This document shows positions 1-11,110 of a DNA stretch of 37,643 nt, piece by piece. Position 1 is the first letter of the stretch; each line of letters begins with the position of its first letter. The notes beneath the pieces were generated by a model, which saw nothing but the letters and a program-made list of their open reading frames with translations, ran no database searches and was not told the origin of the DNA. The position numbers and the translations under genes are program-made. The DNA is taken from the NCBI GenBank assembly GCA_004325065.1, contig PITI01000014.1, forward strand, positions 1-37,643, written 5' to 3'. Source of the stretch: Hamiltosporidium magnivora. Taxonomy: Eukaryota > Microsporidia > Dubosqiidae.

Positions 1-310
1 CATTAAACCAAGCCAATTATATTTGGTGTTATTGATAGAGTTGCAGTGGTCAAACAAATTTCAGATTTACTAAAAAATAGTAATTCGATGTAAAAAGAAG
101 AATTAGGCGCTTTATTTATGAAGAGACGTTCGTCACAGCAAGCAGAAATCGAAAAAGAAACCTTAATATTACAAAATGCAAAATTTGAATGTGGTTTAAT
201 GTAAACATGATTGCTTCAAATACTTTTATGTTTATTAGACTTACTTTCTAATAATTTTAACAAAAACATAAATATTCAACGAAACAACTTCAAATTAAAC
301 ATTCAAGGTA
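1..310 (+). pseudogene. Possible decayed coding fragment at window start
   Basis: Frame 1 stays mostly open for about 100 codons with scattered stops. It reads pieces such as IIFGVIDRVAVVKQISDLL, EELGALFMKRRSSQQAEIEK and ETLILQNAKFECGLM, whose charge and residue mix look more like protein than the neighbouring A/T runs do. Stops follow at about 94, 202 and 208. I do not recognise the family. It lies just before a repeat that also looks coding-derived, so it may belong to the same mobile element. It could equally be chance openness in AT-rich DNA. Confidence 0.25.
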
Positions 311-474
311 AAAATAAATTCTAATTTCTGAAGAATCAAAATAAGAAGTTGACTTTTGGTAAAGATATTATCAAGCAAATAGTTTAAATCTAAATATCTT
401 GGGCCTTGGTTTGGACAAAAATATTTAATCGATGCAGCCCCAAAGATTTTTAATAGATAATAATACTTGCTTAA

Positions 475-710
475 TTATTCCATTCCTCTTTTACCTTTCG
501 GTGTCGAAGAATACCAACTGGAAATTTTCTAATTACTTCTTTTAATCCGTTTTCACCCAGGATTATAGGGGATTGGCTTGTAGATCCAATGTAGTTCATA
601 TTTCACCAAAATATCAACAATTATTTTAACAACAATTTCACACAGTCATTGCCAACCAGATAGTTTTTAGTGTGTTTATCCACCCTCTACCTATAATTCA
701 AATAAACCGA
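475..710 (-). repeat. Dispersed coding-derived repeat, copy 1 of 3
   Basis: This stretch aligns along its length with 9240-9495 (opposite orientation) and 35635-35870 (same orientation). Read on the minus strand it gives broken pieces of one peptide. IVDILVKYELHWIYKPIPY is followed after a frame change by KFPVGILRHRKVKEE, matching IVDILVGYKQRWIYRPITY and KFPVVHLRHQAVKRE of copy 2. Conservation of peptide across frame breaks suggests all copies descend from one coding sequence, probably the C-terminal end of a transposase. The family is not certain; a Mutator-like transposase is only a guess. Confidence 0.6.
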
Positions 711-3275
711 TAGATAAAATCTAATTAGTGGACGGATAAACTTTAATTGCTTGGTTCTTTGAATGAACCGTAGCGAGCGAATCTGTGAAATAATTCCGAT
801 GTTAATAAGTATAATTTTTCTTTAATTTCATGTCTAAAATAAAAGATTTTTTCATTTACTATACTGATTTAAACCTTAAATCTGCCACCAAAACTTAGAC
901 GGAAAACTTCATTTTTGAGGTTTTATTGTATAGAGTGATTCCAATTTCGTTTTAAAGACATAAACATACTAATGGAAATCAAAAGTAAAATTTAATCCAT
1001 CTCCGATGGATTATGAATGATCAGAAACGAGCATTTTTTATACACAGTTGTAAAATTCTTCACTAATCTTAGAGATTTCAAAATTCTGTGATTTGCTTAT
1101 TAGTTTAACATTTTCAAGCCTGAAAATCACAGAATATTTTCACTTTATGCGACCGAATTCTTCATTCATTTAACTGCTTTTAAGAATCACTAGACTTACT
1201 GACTAATTGTTTTTAAGTAAATATATTGTAAATTATTGTTTTTTTGTTAAAAATTCGTCAGTTGGAATTTCCCTAAAAAATTCTCTAGATTTCTCCTTTT
1301 AACCTATATCTTCTTCAACTTTAGTCTTATTTTGTGCAGAATATGTTTTTTTTGGTTTTAGTTAATATTGATAGATATTTCTTTGTTTTTTTCCAGACAA
1401 TCTAATAACTGCAATAACATACTTTTGCTTTGAAATCAAATTTGAAAACAGTGCTTTTACGAATAGATCCATATAAGACAACACCGTCTTATTTCATATC
1501 TTAATTGCTTGTTATTTCTCAACTTCATGAGACCGTATCATTAACTATGAATAACGAGGCGGCCTAAGCCAAATCAGTTTCATAAGACAGTTGATTAAAA
1601 TTATGCCTGTTTAAATATTACATAAAGTATATTTCCTGTGTTTAATTTGGTTACCAAGGTTTTGCAACTTTAGTGTTCATTTTTCTTATATTTCTATAAC
1701 AGAACCACATATCTGGTTTCTATTGCAATCTTATTTCATTCCTAAATGCACAAAAAACCAACTCATTCCACAAGAATGGCGATTCTTTTGTATCATTTAC
1801 CATTTGCAGTTAATTCTTTTTTTTTCTTAACGTATTATTAACAAAAGAAAGATTATATCTTACTTGCGATTAAAGCCTCTTTAGACCTACCGACAGAAAG
1901 ATTTGATATCATAAATAAAGTAGAGATGGATTTAGTTTAAGAATATGTACCTATATGTATCACCACCTTTATATATTTCTATACTAAAAAAATATATTCT
2001 AAGTTATTGAAATGAAAATGTTTCGATCAAAAATATACATGCTTAATTTTATATGTAAAACATTATGTGTTATTTGGCTTTTAAATTTTCCTTTAACTTT
2101 TAAATAAGCCTATTTGTATTCAAAAGATATAAATTAGTAACTATTTTAACTTTAATCGAAGTAACAGATGATCTCCAGATCACCTTTTTTTTCTTCTACT
2201 ACCAAAAAACCATTGTTCAAAATATCTTTTGATACAGTAGAAATGTATCATGTTGTATTTAGATTGTATACACCAGATTTGACGATATATTCCCATCATA
2301 TTTCATGGTTTTTTTAATTTATATTCGTTGATCGGGCGATTTAATTCTATAATTCATATTTTGAAAACGATAAAAGTACTATTTCATTTTATAGAAAAAC
2401 CATGGGTTTATATAAAAAAATTTTCAGCATCTGATATTTCAACATATTTTCTTTGCTGGTTAGGTTTCATTGGATTGGGATTTTTATGTCGTTTTAGACA
2501 AGTCGCAGGTTACTAAAAATTAATCATTATTTATTAATTATTTGTAAATCTAAACTTCTTAATACAGATTTTTTTGGTTTACAATGCATTTATTCTTGCT
2601 ACTCGATAAAATTAGATTTTAATCACAACATCTTCATTTAAGCCGTCTATATCATATTGAATTATGAAAATTAAATACCAAAATTTTTACGTTATTGAAT
2701 GACATTTACTAAACTTATCTTTTTTTGGAAAAATAATGTTGTATTTAATATTTTTTTTGTACATTTCTCGGACTTTACACATTTTTATCCGAAGCTTCTC
2801 ATGGCATCTTTGAATCCAAACTAAGACCGATTTAAATAATTATCAACCATTCTTATTCTTATTGATTTCTGATGCTAGTTTAATATTGTTTTTAAGCTAA
2901 CATTATGCAATTAATTATATCCATTCGATTCATATTAAGATTCGGATAAATTTTTCTTTAATTATTCAACTTTTGGCTAATGGATTTTTTAATTTCCCAT
3001 TTGATTTCCAAAAATCAATTCACGGTTTTAGTAAATACATATGAATGATCATTCTGGTTTTGCTGGGGTATTTTCTCTTAAAAAATGGTAAGAAAAATCT
3101 TTATATTGTGATAAAATTAAAATATCAATCATTTTGTTTCAAAAAATTGACTACTATAAAACTCTGAAAATTATTTAATTAAAAAGATCCTGAAAATATT
3201 TTTTTATTTAACACAGATTGTAATATAAAATATAGAATACAAATGTAGATTTTTAGGACAATTATATTTAGTTTA
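711..3275. other. AT-rich spacer, no gene recognised
   Basis: About 2.5 kb of A/T-rich DNA with homopolymer runs. The only longer open frame, about 60 codons near 2330-2516, begins at a TTG rather than an ATG, is hydrophobic and has no recognisable family, so I do not call it. One imperfect inverted repeat near 1079-1140 is listed separately. No tRNA, rRNA or recognisable transposon motif was seen. Confidence 0.6.
1082..1138. repeat. Imperfect inverted repeat (hairpin-forming)
   Basis: AAATTCTGTGATTT near 1082 is followed after roughly 30 bases by AAATCACAGAATAT, its near-complement (12 of 14 positions by eye). The arms contain several G/C positions, so this is less trivial than the usual A/T palindromes here. 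It may be a small structured RNA, a transposon end or chance. Confidence 0.4.
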
Positions 3276-4634
3276 TTACTCATAAGATAGGCGAATCAAG
3301 GATTCGATCTCGTCTTCGAAACGATGATTTAAAGCATAGAAGAAGATTGCAATTGAATCTCTTCTGTGGTTTATCCCGTCATCATATTTAAATTGCAACT
3401 TTTGTGTCGCTGGTTCATATTGAATCATCGAAACTTGATTAAATTGTTTATTCCTAGGAAAAATTGGATCTAAAGTAAAATATCGAAAACGACCGTTTTG
3501 CTCAATTTGAAAATATAGCTTAATTCTAAAAATTTCTGTATTAAAAATTCTAAATATATAATTTATCCGAAAAGATGAAAATTCTCTGTAGATTCTTCTC
3601 TCTTCCGATGAACTTAAATCTAGAAATGAAAGACTTTGATCTAAAAAAGGTAATATTTGCGCATCTGAATTTGGTTTTGAAACAGGCTGAATTAATGACA
3701 TTGGATCCTTAAGATCTAAATTTGATATTGTTGATATATTTTTTGATTTTAAATCATCAATTATACCGTTTTGTATATCATTTTGATCCGATACATTGTC
3801 CTGATACACTTCGCAAGTATTTTTGTTAAACAAAATTCTTTTTTCAATATTCACAGAAAAATTGCTCGGACTGTCAACTTTTCTTAAAAGTTGATAAAAG
3901 TGATTGTAGGAGATATTTTTATTTATAGACATATGAACATCATTTATTTGTCTAGAAAACAAAATAACTGTATCTTTTTCTATAACATGTACCTGTAAAA
4001 ATTCCTTAATTGTATATTCCAGTACTTTTGTATCAATTAATTTTAAAACAAACGGTGTTATAATATATATTTTAAAGATTTTATTTTTTATGTGTTCGGA
4101 CACATGCGATTCGTACTTCTTGAGTTTTTCTAAAATTTCATTTCGTAAATCAGATATTGAAGATTTTGAATTGACTATTTCAAACGTATTCGTCTTAGAA
4201 ATGAATTCGAATTCCAGATCTCGTCCGTTAATTTGATTATATGCTCTCAAATTTATTTTTTTCTGTTCATTTCTATAAGATTTAAGTATTTCAAATAGCA
4301 ATTTGTTTCTGTTTTCAATCAAAACACCTTCTTTTGAACAAATGAATTCGGTAAAAAATATCCGACTTTCAGAGTACATTTGACTTGATATGTAATCTGG
4401 TATATAAAATTTATTCAAAGATAAATCTAAACCAAACAAATTTATTGTATACAATTCATTATTTGTATATTCGGTAATGTATTTTGGTAGAACTTTTTCA
4501 AAAATTAATTTGATTTTTTTAGATATTTCTCCGTAAAGATAGTCTATGTGTGGATCATTAAATAGACTAGAATCAAATACAAATTGAACAAGATACAAAA
4601 GAACCAAACAATAAAATTTTCTCAGAAATTTCAT
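3276..4634 (-). CDS. Hypothetical secreted protein, 452 aa
   Basis: An uninterrupted ATG-to-TAA frame of 452 codons in DNA where long frames are rare, so I take it as a real gene. Residues 1-24 form a classic signal peptide: a basic start (MKFLRKF), then a hydrophobic stretch through about residue 20, then DSS. The mature part has only a few cysteines and no second membrane segment. Residues about 25-270 are Lys/Ile/Glu-rich and look folded. About 280-345 is an Asn/Asp/Ser/Leu-rich linker. About 350-452 is rich in Arg and aromatic residues (FRINYIFRIF, RIKLYFQIEQNGRFRYF) and again looks globular. I do not recognise a domain. It shows no clear similarity to the broken A/B/C family in this window, though it shares the leader-plus-unknown-body layout. 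Secretion is inferred from the leader; function is unknown. Confidence 0.8.
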   Translation of the reverse strand: MKFLRKFYCLVLLYLVQFVFDSSLFNDPHIDYLYGEISKKIKLIFEKVLPKYITEYTNNELYTINLFGLDLSLNKFYIPDYISSQMYSESRIFFTEFICSKEGVLIENRNKLLFEILKSYRNEQKKINLRAYNQINGRDLEFEFISKTNTFEIVNSKSSISDLRNEILEKLKKYESHVSEHIKNKIFKIYIITPFVLKLIDTKVLEYTIKEFLQVHVIEKDTVILFSRQINDVHMSINKNISYNHFYQLLRKVDSPSNFSVNIEKRILFNKNTCEVYQDNVSDQNDIQNGIIDDLKSKNISTISNLDLKDPMSLIQPVSKPNSDAQILPFLDQSLSFLDLSSSEERRIYREFSSFRINYIFRIFNTEIFRIKLYFQIEQNGRFRYFTLDPIFPRNKQFNQVSMIQYEPATQKLQFKYDDGINHRRDSIAIFFYALNHRFEDEIESLIRLSYE

Positions 4635-6725
4635 TTTCTATTTACGGTAAAACAAAAAAATTAAAAATCAAAAAAAAATATTTTTAAATTTTCTTTTTAG
4701 ATATAACATAGACCAATGTTTTGAATAAGATCCAATTCTCGCTTTATTCTTGATATCTATATTTGCTCATAATAATTAGAATTAGACTGCGATTTAAAAA
4801 AATATTTTTTTTTTATGAATTGTGAATAATTTTAGAATTATGCCGCTTAAATTCGTTAAAAATTTCATTTTACAAAAATAATTTTAAATTTAATATAAAA
4901 AAATATAAATTAATATTTTTTTTATCCTTTTTTAGTCATAAAAAATCCAAAAAGGTAAAAGCAATATTTTTGGAACGCAACTGTTGTTTTACATTTAAAA
5001 TAAAGCTTTGCTTTTTTGATATTTAGGACATATAAATAAATTAAATTTGAAATATTTTCAAATTATCTGTTAAAGCCATTTAACAATTTTATATACAAAT
5101 AAAATATCGATTATTCCTCAATTGCGCCTTGAATAAAAAAAAATTCTTCTTATGAACCAATTTAAATACATTGATTAAATAGATTGATTAAATACATTTA
5201 AACATTCATATCTATATATTTCTTTAGTATTAACTGGTATATTTCATTATAATAGCTATTCGTGTGTTTTGACTCATCAATCTTTTCATTTATTATTAGA
5301 ATAATACTAAAATCCAATACACTCATTTTATAATATATTTTACCAGATTTAAAGAACTGTGTAGCCGATTAATAGAATTTTTTACAATTCATCATATTTT
5401 TATCCATTGAGCATTCATATGAATTTAAAGAAATTTTAGTTAAATTGAATAAACTTTGGGTCAATCTTAAACCAAAATCTTTTAAAGAAGTTAAAATATT
5501 TAAATTTTAAATATAATTCATAAGAAAATTTAAATTCTGACTACAAAAACATATTTTAAATCCCAAATGATTATATTCCTGTTATTTCAAGTTAGTGAAA
5601 AAATCTTTTAAAATAAACAACTTTGATTTGAAATACTTTAAATGTAAACCAAATCCTTAATAATCTATGAATTGAAGCTAAACAAAAGTGGCCAAATATG
5701 AGTAGAATAGATACACTTTGATCATACTTGTTTTAAATTACATTATAAAGTTAATAAAACCTACGAATAATATTCCATTTAGAGAGTAGTTATATTTACG
5801 AAAAAAGATATAAAAGATTTAGGATTATCGATTTATATTATTCGAATATTAAGATTGAAATACGCATGTAGACTCTATTCTATCAAGAAAATCTTTAATA
5901 TTTATAAGCTTTTATATAAATGTAATATCGAATCTGGCTTAATTTAAAATTTTACAATTAAATTTTCATATACGAAGTAGATTGCTAAAAATAAATGGTT
6001 TAAATTTGGTTTAAAAATAAAAATTTGAATTATAATATTGGCAAATATAAACATTAAATACTAAACCATGTATTATAGATAGCTAATTTGACTTTATTAT
6101 GTTTTTTTAATATCATAATCTGCCTAAATCAGTAAATTTCTAATGAAAATTATTTAAAATCTATATAAGTGAAAGATAGATAGTTATAAGAAACAAATAT
6201 TAATTGCGCAAAACAATACTGGTAATATATTATTATAATATATTAGATAAAATATATGTTTATCTGAATGGAGCTATATATCTTAGATATAATTGAATAA
6301 AAAAATTTCGATTTATTTTTTTGGTGAAAAATGAGTAGGTGCCTCGTTTGAATACTTTAGAACCCAAGTAAATATATTGAGTGTAATATTTTGCCTAAAT
6401 ATGAACAGACACTTTACTTTTATTCGTCTTATGAAATAAAGTAAATAAAGATAAATAAACGAATCTAATAAATTTATTTAGATCTATAGATCTAAGTATA
6501 TTTATTTTATTGCTCGAGAAAGAGAAAAATTCTTTTAAATTTTACAACAATCAATTTGAAGTAATTATTCAAACCATATAGTAAGTTGATATGTAATTTT
6601 ACAATAGGCATTTTATACAAATCATCTAATTTCTTAATTTATACGTTTATTACTTATTTTTTTTGAAAATTTCTCCGATCAAATATTAAAACATAAAAAA
6701 TTATTAAGAAGATAACAAATATTTT
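4635..6725. other. AT-rich spacer between the secreted-protein gene and POLK
   Basis: About 2.1 kb between two divergently transcribed genes. It is almost entirely A/T with no open frame worth calling. A small near-duplication (GATTAAATA units) occurs around 5170-5195 and a perfect palindrome at 6478-6495. The promoters of both neighbours must lie within it, but no element could be assigned apart from the CCC near the POLK start. Confidence 0.6.
6478..6495. repeat. Perfect 18-bp palindrome
   Basis: TTAGATCTATAGATCTAA equals its own reverse complement. It contains two BglII-type AGATCT sites and lies about 240 bases before the POLK start codon. It could be a protein-binding site in the intergenic region, but in such AT-rich DNA chance is a fair explanation. 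Confidence 0.4.
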
Positions 6726-6728
6726 CCC
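6726..6728 (+). promoter_or_regulatory. CCC motif just upstream of the POLK start
   Basis: A CCC trinucleotide lies eight bases before the ATG at 6737 in otherwise A/T-rich sequence. In microsporidia a CCC- or GGG-like signal shortly upstream of the start codon is a described transcription-initiation mark. The match in position is suggestive only. The other two intact genes do not show a clear CCC at the same place. Confidence 0.35.
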
Positions 6729-6736
6729 TTGTTGTG

Positions 6737-8335
6737 ATGAAAGAAAAATTAAAAACTTCTCAAAACGAACACAATAAAGATAAATTGGATTATTTTGACG
6801 AAAATGAAGAAAATAAAATAATAAATGTGCGTAAAAAGGCGTTAAATATAAAAACAAAATTAGAAAAGATTTCTAGTGTAGAAGTAGAAGGAGCAAAGCA
6901 AGTTGTAGAAAAATTTGAAGACAAATTACGAATAGAATGGCCTGTTTTATTTGGAGAAAATCCCAAATTTATATTTGTATATGTTGATTTGGATTCATTT
7001 TACGCAAGTGTGGAAATGCTAAAAAATAAATCTTTACATAATGTTCCTCTGGCAGTGGGAGGGAACGCCATGATATGTGCGTGTAATTATAAAGCAAGAG
7101 AATATAAAGTAAAGGCCGGCATGCCTGGATATATTGCTAAAAATCTATGTCCTACTCTTTTAATAATAAAACCAAATATGGAAAAATATAATTATTATTC
7201 TGAAATTATTATGGGTATTTTAAGTAAATATGATAAGAATTTAGAAATGTATGGAATTGATGAGGCATGTCTTTCATTTGATAAAGATAGCTTGAATACC
7301 GCGTATAATATTTTATCTAAAAAAACTGATTTGAAAAAAAAGATAGACTTCGAAAATAGTTGTGTCTTATTTACATTTGAAAATATTTGTAAAATTGTTG
7401 AAGAAATCAGAAATTGTATATTTGATACGACCGGGTTAACAATAAGTGCAGGTATATCTGTTTGTAGAGGACTAGCCAAGCTTTCTAGTAAAGTAAACAA
7501 ACCAAATGGTCAATTTTGTTTAAAAAATAATTTTCAAACGTATTTAAATGATTTAGATGTCGATGAACTCAATGGGATAGGAAAAAGAACCAAAGAATTA
7601 CTTGTTCGAACATTTAATTTGAAAAAAGTCAAAGAATTACAAGAAAACATCCATCTTCTATATTTATCTTTAAAAATGAAAACATTTAATATGTTGTTTA
7701 GATTATCATACGGTCTTTCAATATTTGATGGTCTACGTCCTGTCTCATACACCAGCTTGTCAAAAAAAAGTATAAACAAGGAATATTCTTTCAAGGCAAC
7801 CAATGATTACATAGAAATAATGAATAATATTTATAATATTTCTAAATATGTATCAAAGAAGATGCAAAAAAATAACTATTTCAGTTTTCTTATTTCAGTA
7901 AAAATCAAATTCAGTGATTTTAATTCATTTACAATTCAAAGACAATGTAAAGTCCCAATAAAAACAATAGAGGATATTTTTGATACCGTGATAGATCTTT
8001 TGACAAACCATTTTAGTGACAAAAGTATTAAACAAAAATTGTATGAATCGATATGTAATGTAAATACAATTAGACTCATAGGTATAAAAGTATCTTCTCT
8101 TATTAAAGAAAAGAATTTTAATTTAATACAAAAATATACAAATGATATGGTAATCTGTTCTGAAAGATTATGTCCGATATGCAATTTGGGATTCTTTAAC
8201 GAATCGAATTTTATATTTGAAAGTCACGTAAATATTTGTCTTGATAAACAACAAACTGAAAAAAGAAATATTAATAGAACTTTATTGAAATTTTTTAAAT
8301 CTAGGAATACAGAACCTAACGAAAAATATGTTTAA
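6737..8335 (+). CDS. POLK: Y-family translesion DNA polymerase kappa (DinB type)
   Basis: Intact 532-codon gene that copies past damaged template bases in the nucleus. Palm motif VYVDLDSFYASVE (81-93) supplies metal ligands D84 and steric gate Y89. MYGIDEACLSF supplies D175 and E176. Template- and primer-contact blocks include NYKAREYKVKAGMPG (about 117-131) and SAGISVCRGLAKLSSKVNKPNGQF (about 237-260), followed by helix-hairpin-helix LNGIGKRTKELL (278-289) and a little-finger domain to about 460. The first 75 residues are charged and helical like the N-clasp typical of Pol kappa. C479, C482, H497 and C501 form a UBZ4-type CCHC ubiquitin-binding finger. NRTLLKFF (513-520) resembles a PCNA-binding PIP box with N instead of Q. 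Length is close to fission-yeast DinB and much shorter than human. The usual Tyr after DEA is Cys178. Start: the ATG at 6737; a GTG precedes it but is not a likely eukaryotic start. Confidence 0.95.
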   Translation: MKEKLKTSQNEHNKDKLDYFDENEENKIINVRKKALNIKTKLEKISSVEVEGAKQVVEKFEDKLRIEWPVLFGENPKFIFVYVDLDSFYASVEMLKNKSLHNVPLAVGGNAMICACNYKAREYKVKAGMPGYIAKNLCPTLLIIKPNMEKYNYYSEIIMGILSKYDKNLEMYGIDEACLSFDKDSLNTAYNILSKKTDLKKKIDFENSCVLFTFENICKIVEEIRNCIFDTTGLTISAGISVCRGLAKLSSKVNKPNGQFCLKNNFQTYLNDLDVDELNGIGKRTKELLVRTFNLKKVKELQENIHLLYLSLKMKTFNMLFRLSYGLSIFDGLRPVSYTSLSKKSINKEYSFKATNDYIEIMNNIYNISKYVSKKMQKNNYFSFLISVKIKFSDFNSFTIQRQCKVPIKTIEDIFDTVIDLLTNHFSDKSIKQKLYESICNVNTIRLIGIKVSSLIKEKNFNLIQKYTNDMVICSERLCPICNLGFFNESNFIFESHVNICLDKQQTEKRNINRTLLKFFKSRNTEPNEKYV

Positions 8336-9239
8336 ATATTAAAAAATTCAAAATTTGATTCAAATCTCTGATTCTTAGCTCCAAAACGTTCAAGTTTTAC
8401 ACAATTAAGGTTCATTTATAAATTTATTTTCTATGAAAAATTTATTTTTAAGATTTTTGAAGCTATCTGATTCCACACACTCGAACAAAAATCATTTCCA
8501 CTGTTAAACTCATTTATAATATATTAGGTACAACATCTTGAAAATTTATTTTTCAAGTTATATGGTAGTATATTCATTTGTTGTTTAAATAAATAATTTC
8601 TTGAAATAATCTAATTATGTTCAATTTTAAATATAGCTTGTTTCATACTATCATATACATTTCAGTCTTTATTTTGTCCTAAAATATGAGTTTTAATTAC
8701 AAATTTATTCATTATTTAATGAAATTTTTATAAAATAAATGAAAAGTATATTTAATGTAAAGTAATGTTTTAATGTTTTTTTTTCGTATTTATTTTACAG
8801 TAAATAAAGTAAATTTTATTTTAAATTAATTAGAATATTTAGCAATAATAAAGACTTTTTATTACACTTTATTTGTGCTAATAGTTCGATTTAATTCTCT
8901 ATCGATCCTTTCTTTCGTTTTATATAAACCATTCTGGTTAAGACATAATAATTAAATTCTTACGGTATATTCAAACGTTTCAAAAGGTGACTTCACATCA
9001 CTATCATGTAACTATTGTTCGGCGGTTTTGCATTTCAAATCATGATATGCTTGGGTAAAATAAAGAACAAATTTACCGGTTTCTTTAGACGCATTTATAA
9101 TCCCGTTAAGCTACTTTCGGGTCAAGTTATTTTAATCAAATTATATTTTGCAATTATTTTCTTTATGGCTATGAAAATAGGCAATCGGGTTTGTAGAGTA
9201 TGAACCAAATGTTTTTTTTATATATTTAAATTTTTTGTA
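8336..9239. other. AT-rich spacer downstream of POLK
   Basis: No convincing gene. An open frame of about 60 codons near 9015-9203 is hydrophobic and ends directly before repeat copy 2. It may be the upstream part of the same decayed element, but the other two copies do not clearly extend that far. Confidence 0.5.
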
Positions 9240-9495
9240 GCATTTTGCAAATATTTGATTTGCTATTATTGTCTATTGGGGGGGAGATAGAGGATAACCA
9301 CATTAATAGCTTTCTAGTTAGCATTTATTGTGTGAATTTTTGTGAAATCATTGTTGATATTTTGGTGGGATATAAACAACGTTGGATCTATAGACCAATC
9401 ACCTACTTTCACGAGTTAAACAGAATAAAAGAAGAAATGGATAAATTTCCAGTTGTTCATCTTCGACACCAAGCAGTAAAAAGGGAATGAAATAA
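9240..9495 (+). repeat. Dispersed coding-derived repeat, copy 2 of 3 (best preserved)
   Basis: This is the only copy with an open frame across the conserved part: about 70 residues from IEDNHINSF through KFPVVHLRHQAVKRE, with no ATG of its own. It matches 475-710 and 35635-35870 in inverted orientation at both DNA and peptide level. It is probably the C-terminal remnant of a transposase; the family is not established. The peptide's acidic and aromatic pattern (NNHIE-like start, long amphipathic helix) recalls the C-terminal end of Mutator-like transposases, but this is only an impression. Confidence 0.6.
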
Positions 9496-10054
9496 GTATG
9501 TAAGTAACAATCTAAAAAAATAAAAGACAACTATTTTCAACAAATTAATTTAAAATAAACCACTATTTTCTTGAATGGTATGTATGATGCAAGGTAAATA
9601 GCACAAAAGCAGCTTTGCGAGTAAATATTTATATTTATTCTCAATATCGAACAAATATAATGAATTTATGAAGAATAGCAAATTATTTTATTTCGAAAAT
9701 ATAATTCATGCATTTTATACTTAAATATAAACATTATAAACAATCTACAATGTCAAGATTTAATTTATTAAATTATGGTTTAACAATTTTTTTCTATTTG
9801 AAACTATTTATTCAATCATTCTAACCCCTTCATTATCTTTAATTAAATCCGACTCTTTGTTTATATTTATTGTCGGTTATTCTGATGTGGTTATGCAATC
9901 CAAAATAAGAGGTAAAATATTTTCTTGTATTTTCCGTTTTAACATCATCTACCCGTTGTCTACTTGCTTGAAAGAGGGTGTTGGTTGTTTATGCATTTCA
10001 GCTTCTAAAATAACACTTAATGATACCTCTCCCAGCCCTCTTCGGCATTTGGCC

Positions 10055-10750
10055 CAGCCTTAAGTCCGCTTTGTCGATCAAAATAATTGTTTCGAACGTC
10101 TTTTTGAGTACTATGGATTGTATATATGTCTCTATATTTATGGGTGTTTGTAATCTTTTAACACACATCTTATGTTATTTTGTCACAATACCGTCCCAGG
10201 TCACCACATAAAAAATTATATCTACACTACATTTATAATTAAGACCAACTCATTTTATGATGGATAATACCTCTTACGCTTCTCTGGTTCAACTGTATGA
10301 AGAGAGTCTTAGGATGTGATTTCCACTTCAATGAGGTTTATCGTATTACAAAAATTGCCGAAAATAAATATATCAGATCTATTGCACCGAATCTTCTATA
10401 TTTTTTTATCCCGGTGCCCAATCTTATCTCTGCATACTCGTTATCAAGAATTTTTTGAACTTATGGCTTTTAATTCGTTTTTAGGACATAAACTTATATT
10501 TATTTGGCAAGAGCAAATGTATACATCGTAACACTTTATTGTTTCGTCTTTTATAGCCATGATCAAGCATTTTTTCACATCTCATTGCTAAGAGGTTTAC
10601 TATTTTCTTAGACTGGTTGCAAGTTGCCACATACCTTCTGCCACAGTATACATTTCTATCCTGAATATAGCAGAAAACTGCTTCATCAAGTGGTCTTACA
10701 CTTTCCTTCACAAACCATCATGAAGAATCATTCATACTAACCAGCTCATT
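10055..10750 (-). mobile_element. Decayed R2-like non-LTR retrotransposon, C-terminal part
   Basis: Reading the minus strand through several frame breaks gives the C-terminal region of an R2-type reverse transcriptase/endonuclease polyprotein. First comes ESVRPLDEAVFCYIQDRN, then a block with MRCEKMLDHGYKRRNNKVLRC, whose Cys/His-rich core and (Y/H)-x-R-R-(H/N)-N-x-V-x-R-C pattern is characteristic of this tail. It continues with IHLLLPNKYKF and, further down, YVVTWDGIVTK at 10211-10179 and QSIVLKKTFETIIL. Zinc-finger positions are partly lost (a Cys and a His are replaced). No RT catalytic core (FxDD) was recognised upstream at 10750-11100, so the copy looks 5'-truncated, as is usual for non-LTR elements. 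Inactive. Confidence 0.7.
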
Positions 10751-11110
10751 TTTTTAAATTATAGAACTTTGGATGTAGTTTTCGGTTTTCGAGCTCGTTA
10801 TATGGGTTAGCTAGTTGAGCTTCTACAATTCAAAGAACATATAATTAGATTTAAAGCTCTTAAAATGGCGGAGGGAATCAAGAAATAGAAAATTAAGGGC
10901 AAAAAGCCGCACCCTTTAGAATATATTACAGAAATTTTACTTCAATTATTATTATGATTAATAAAGTCTTTTTCACAAAATTTTAGGCCTTAATTAGAGT
11001 ATATAAAAACAATTTTAGCCTGTGTAATATATCAGTAAACCCAGTGTCTTATAAAATAATGTGTTGCAAGTTATCGTAACCTCTCTCACCGCATCCAAAT
11101 TAAAGGTATC

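Noticed and set aside
2328..2516. 62-codon hydrophobic open frame
   Set aside because: Begins at TTG rather than ATG, has no recognisable motif, and its residue mix is what AT-rich spacer gives.
6654..8184. Minus-strand open frames overlapping POLK
   Set aside because: Shadows of the strongly supported plus-strand polymerase frame.
9857..10531. Plus-strand open frames across the R2-like remnant
   Set aside because: The coding signal is on the minus strand; these are antisense shadows.
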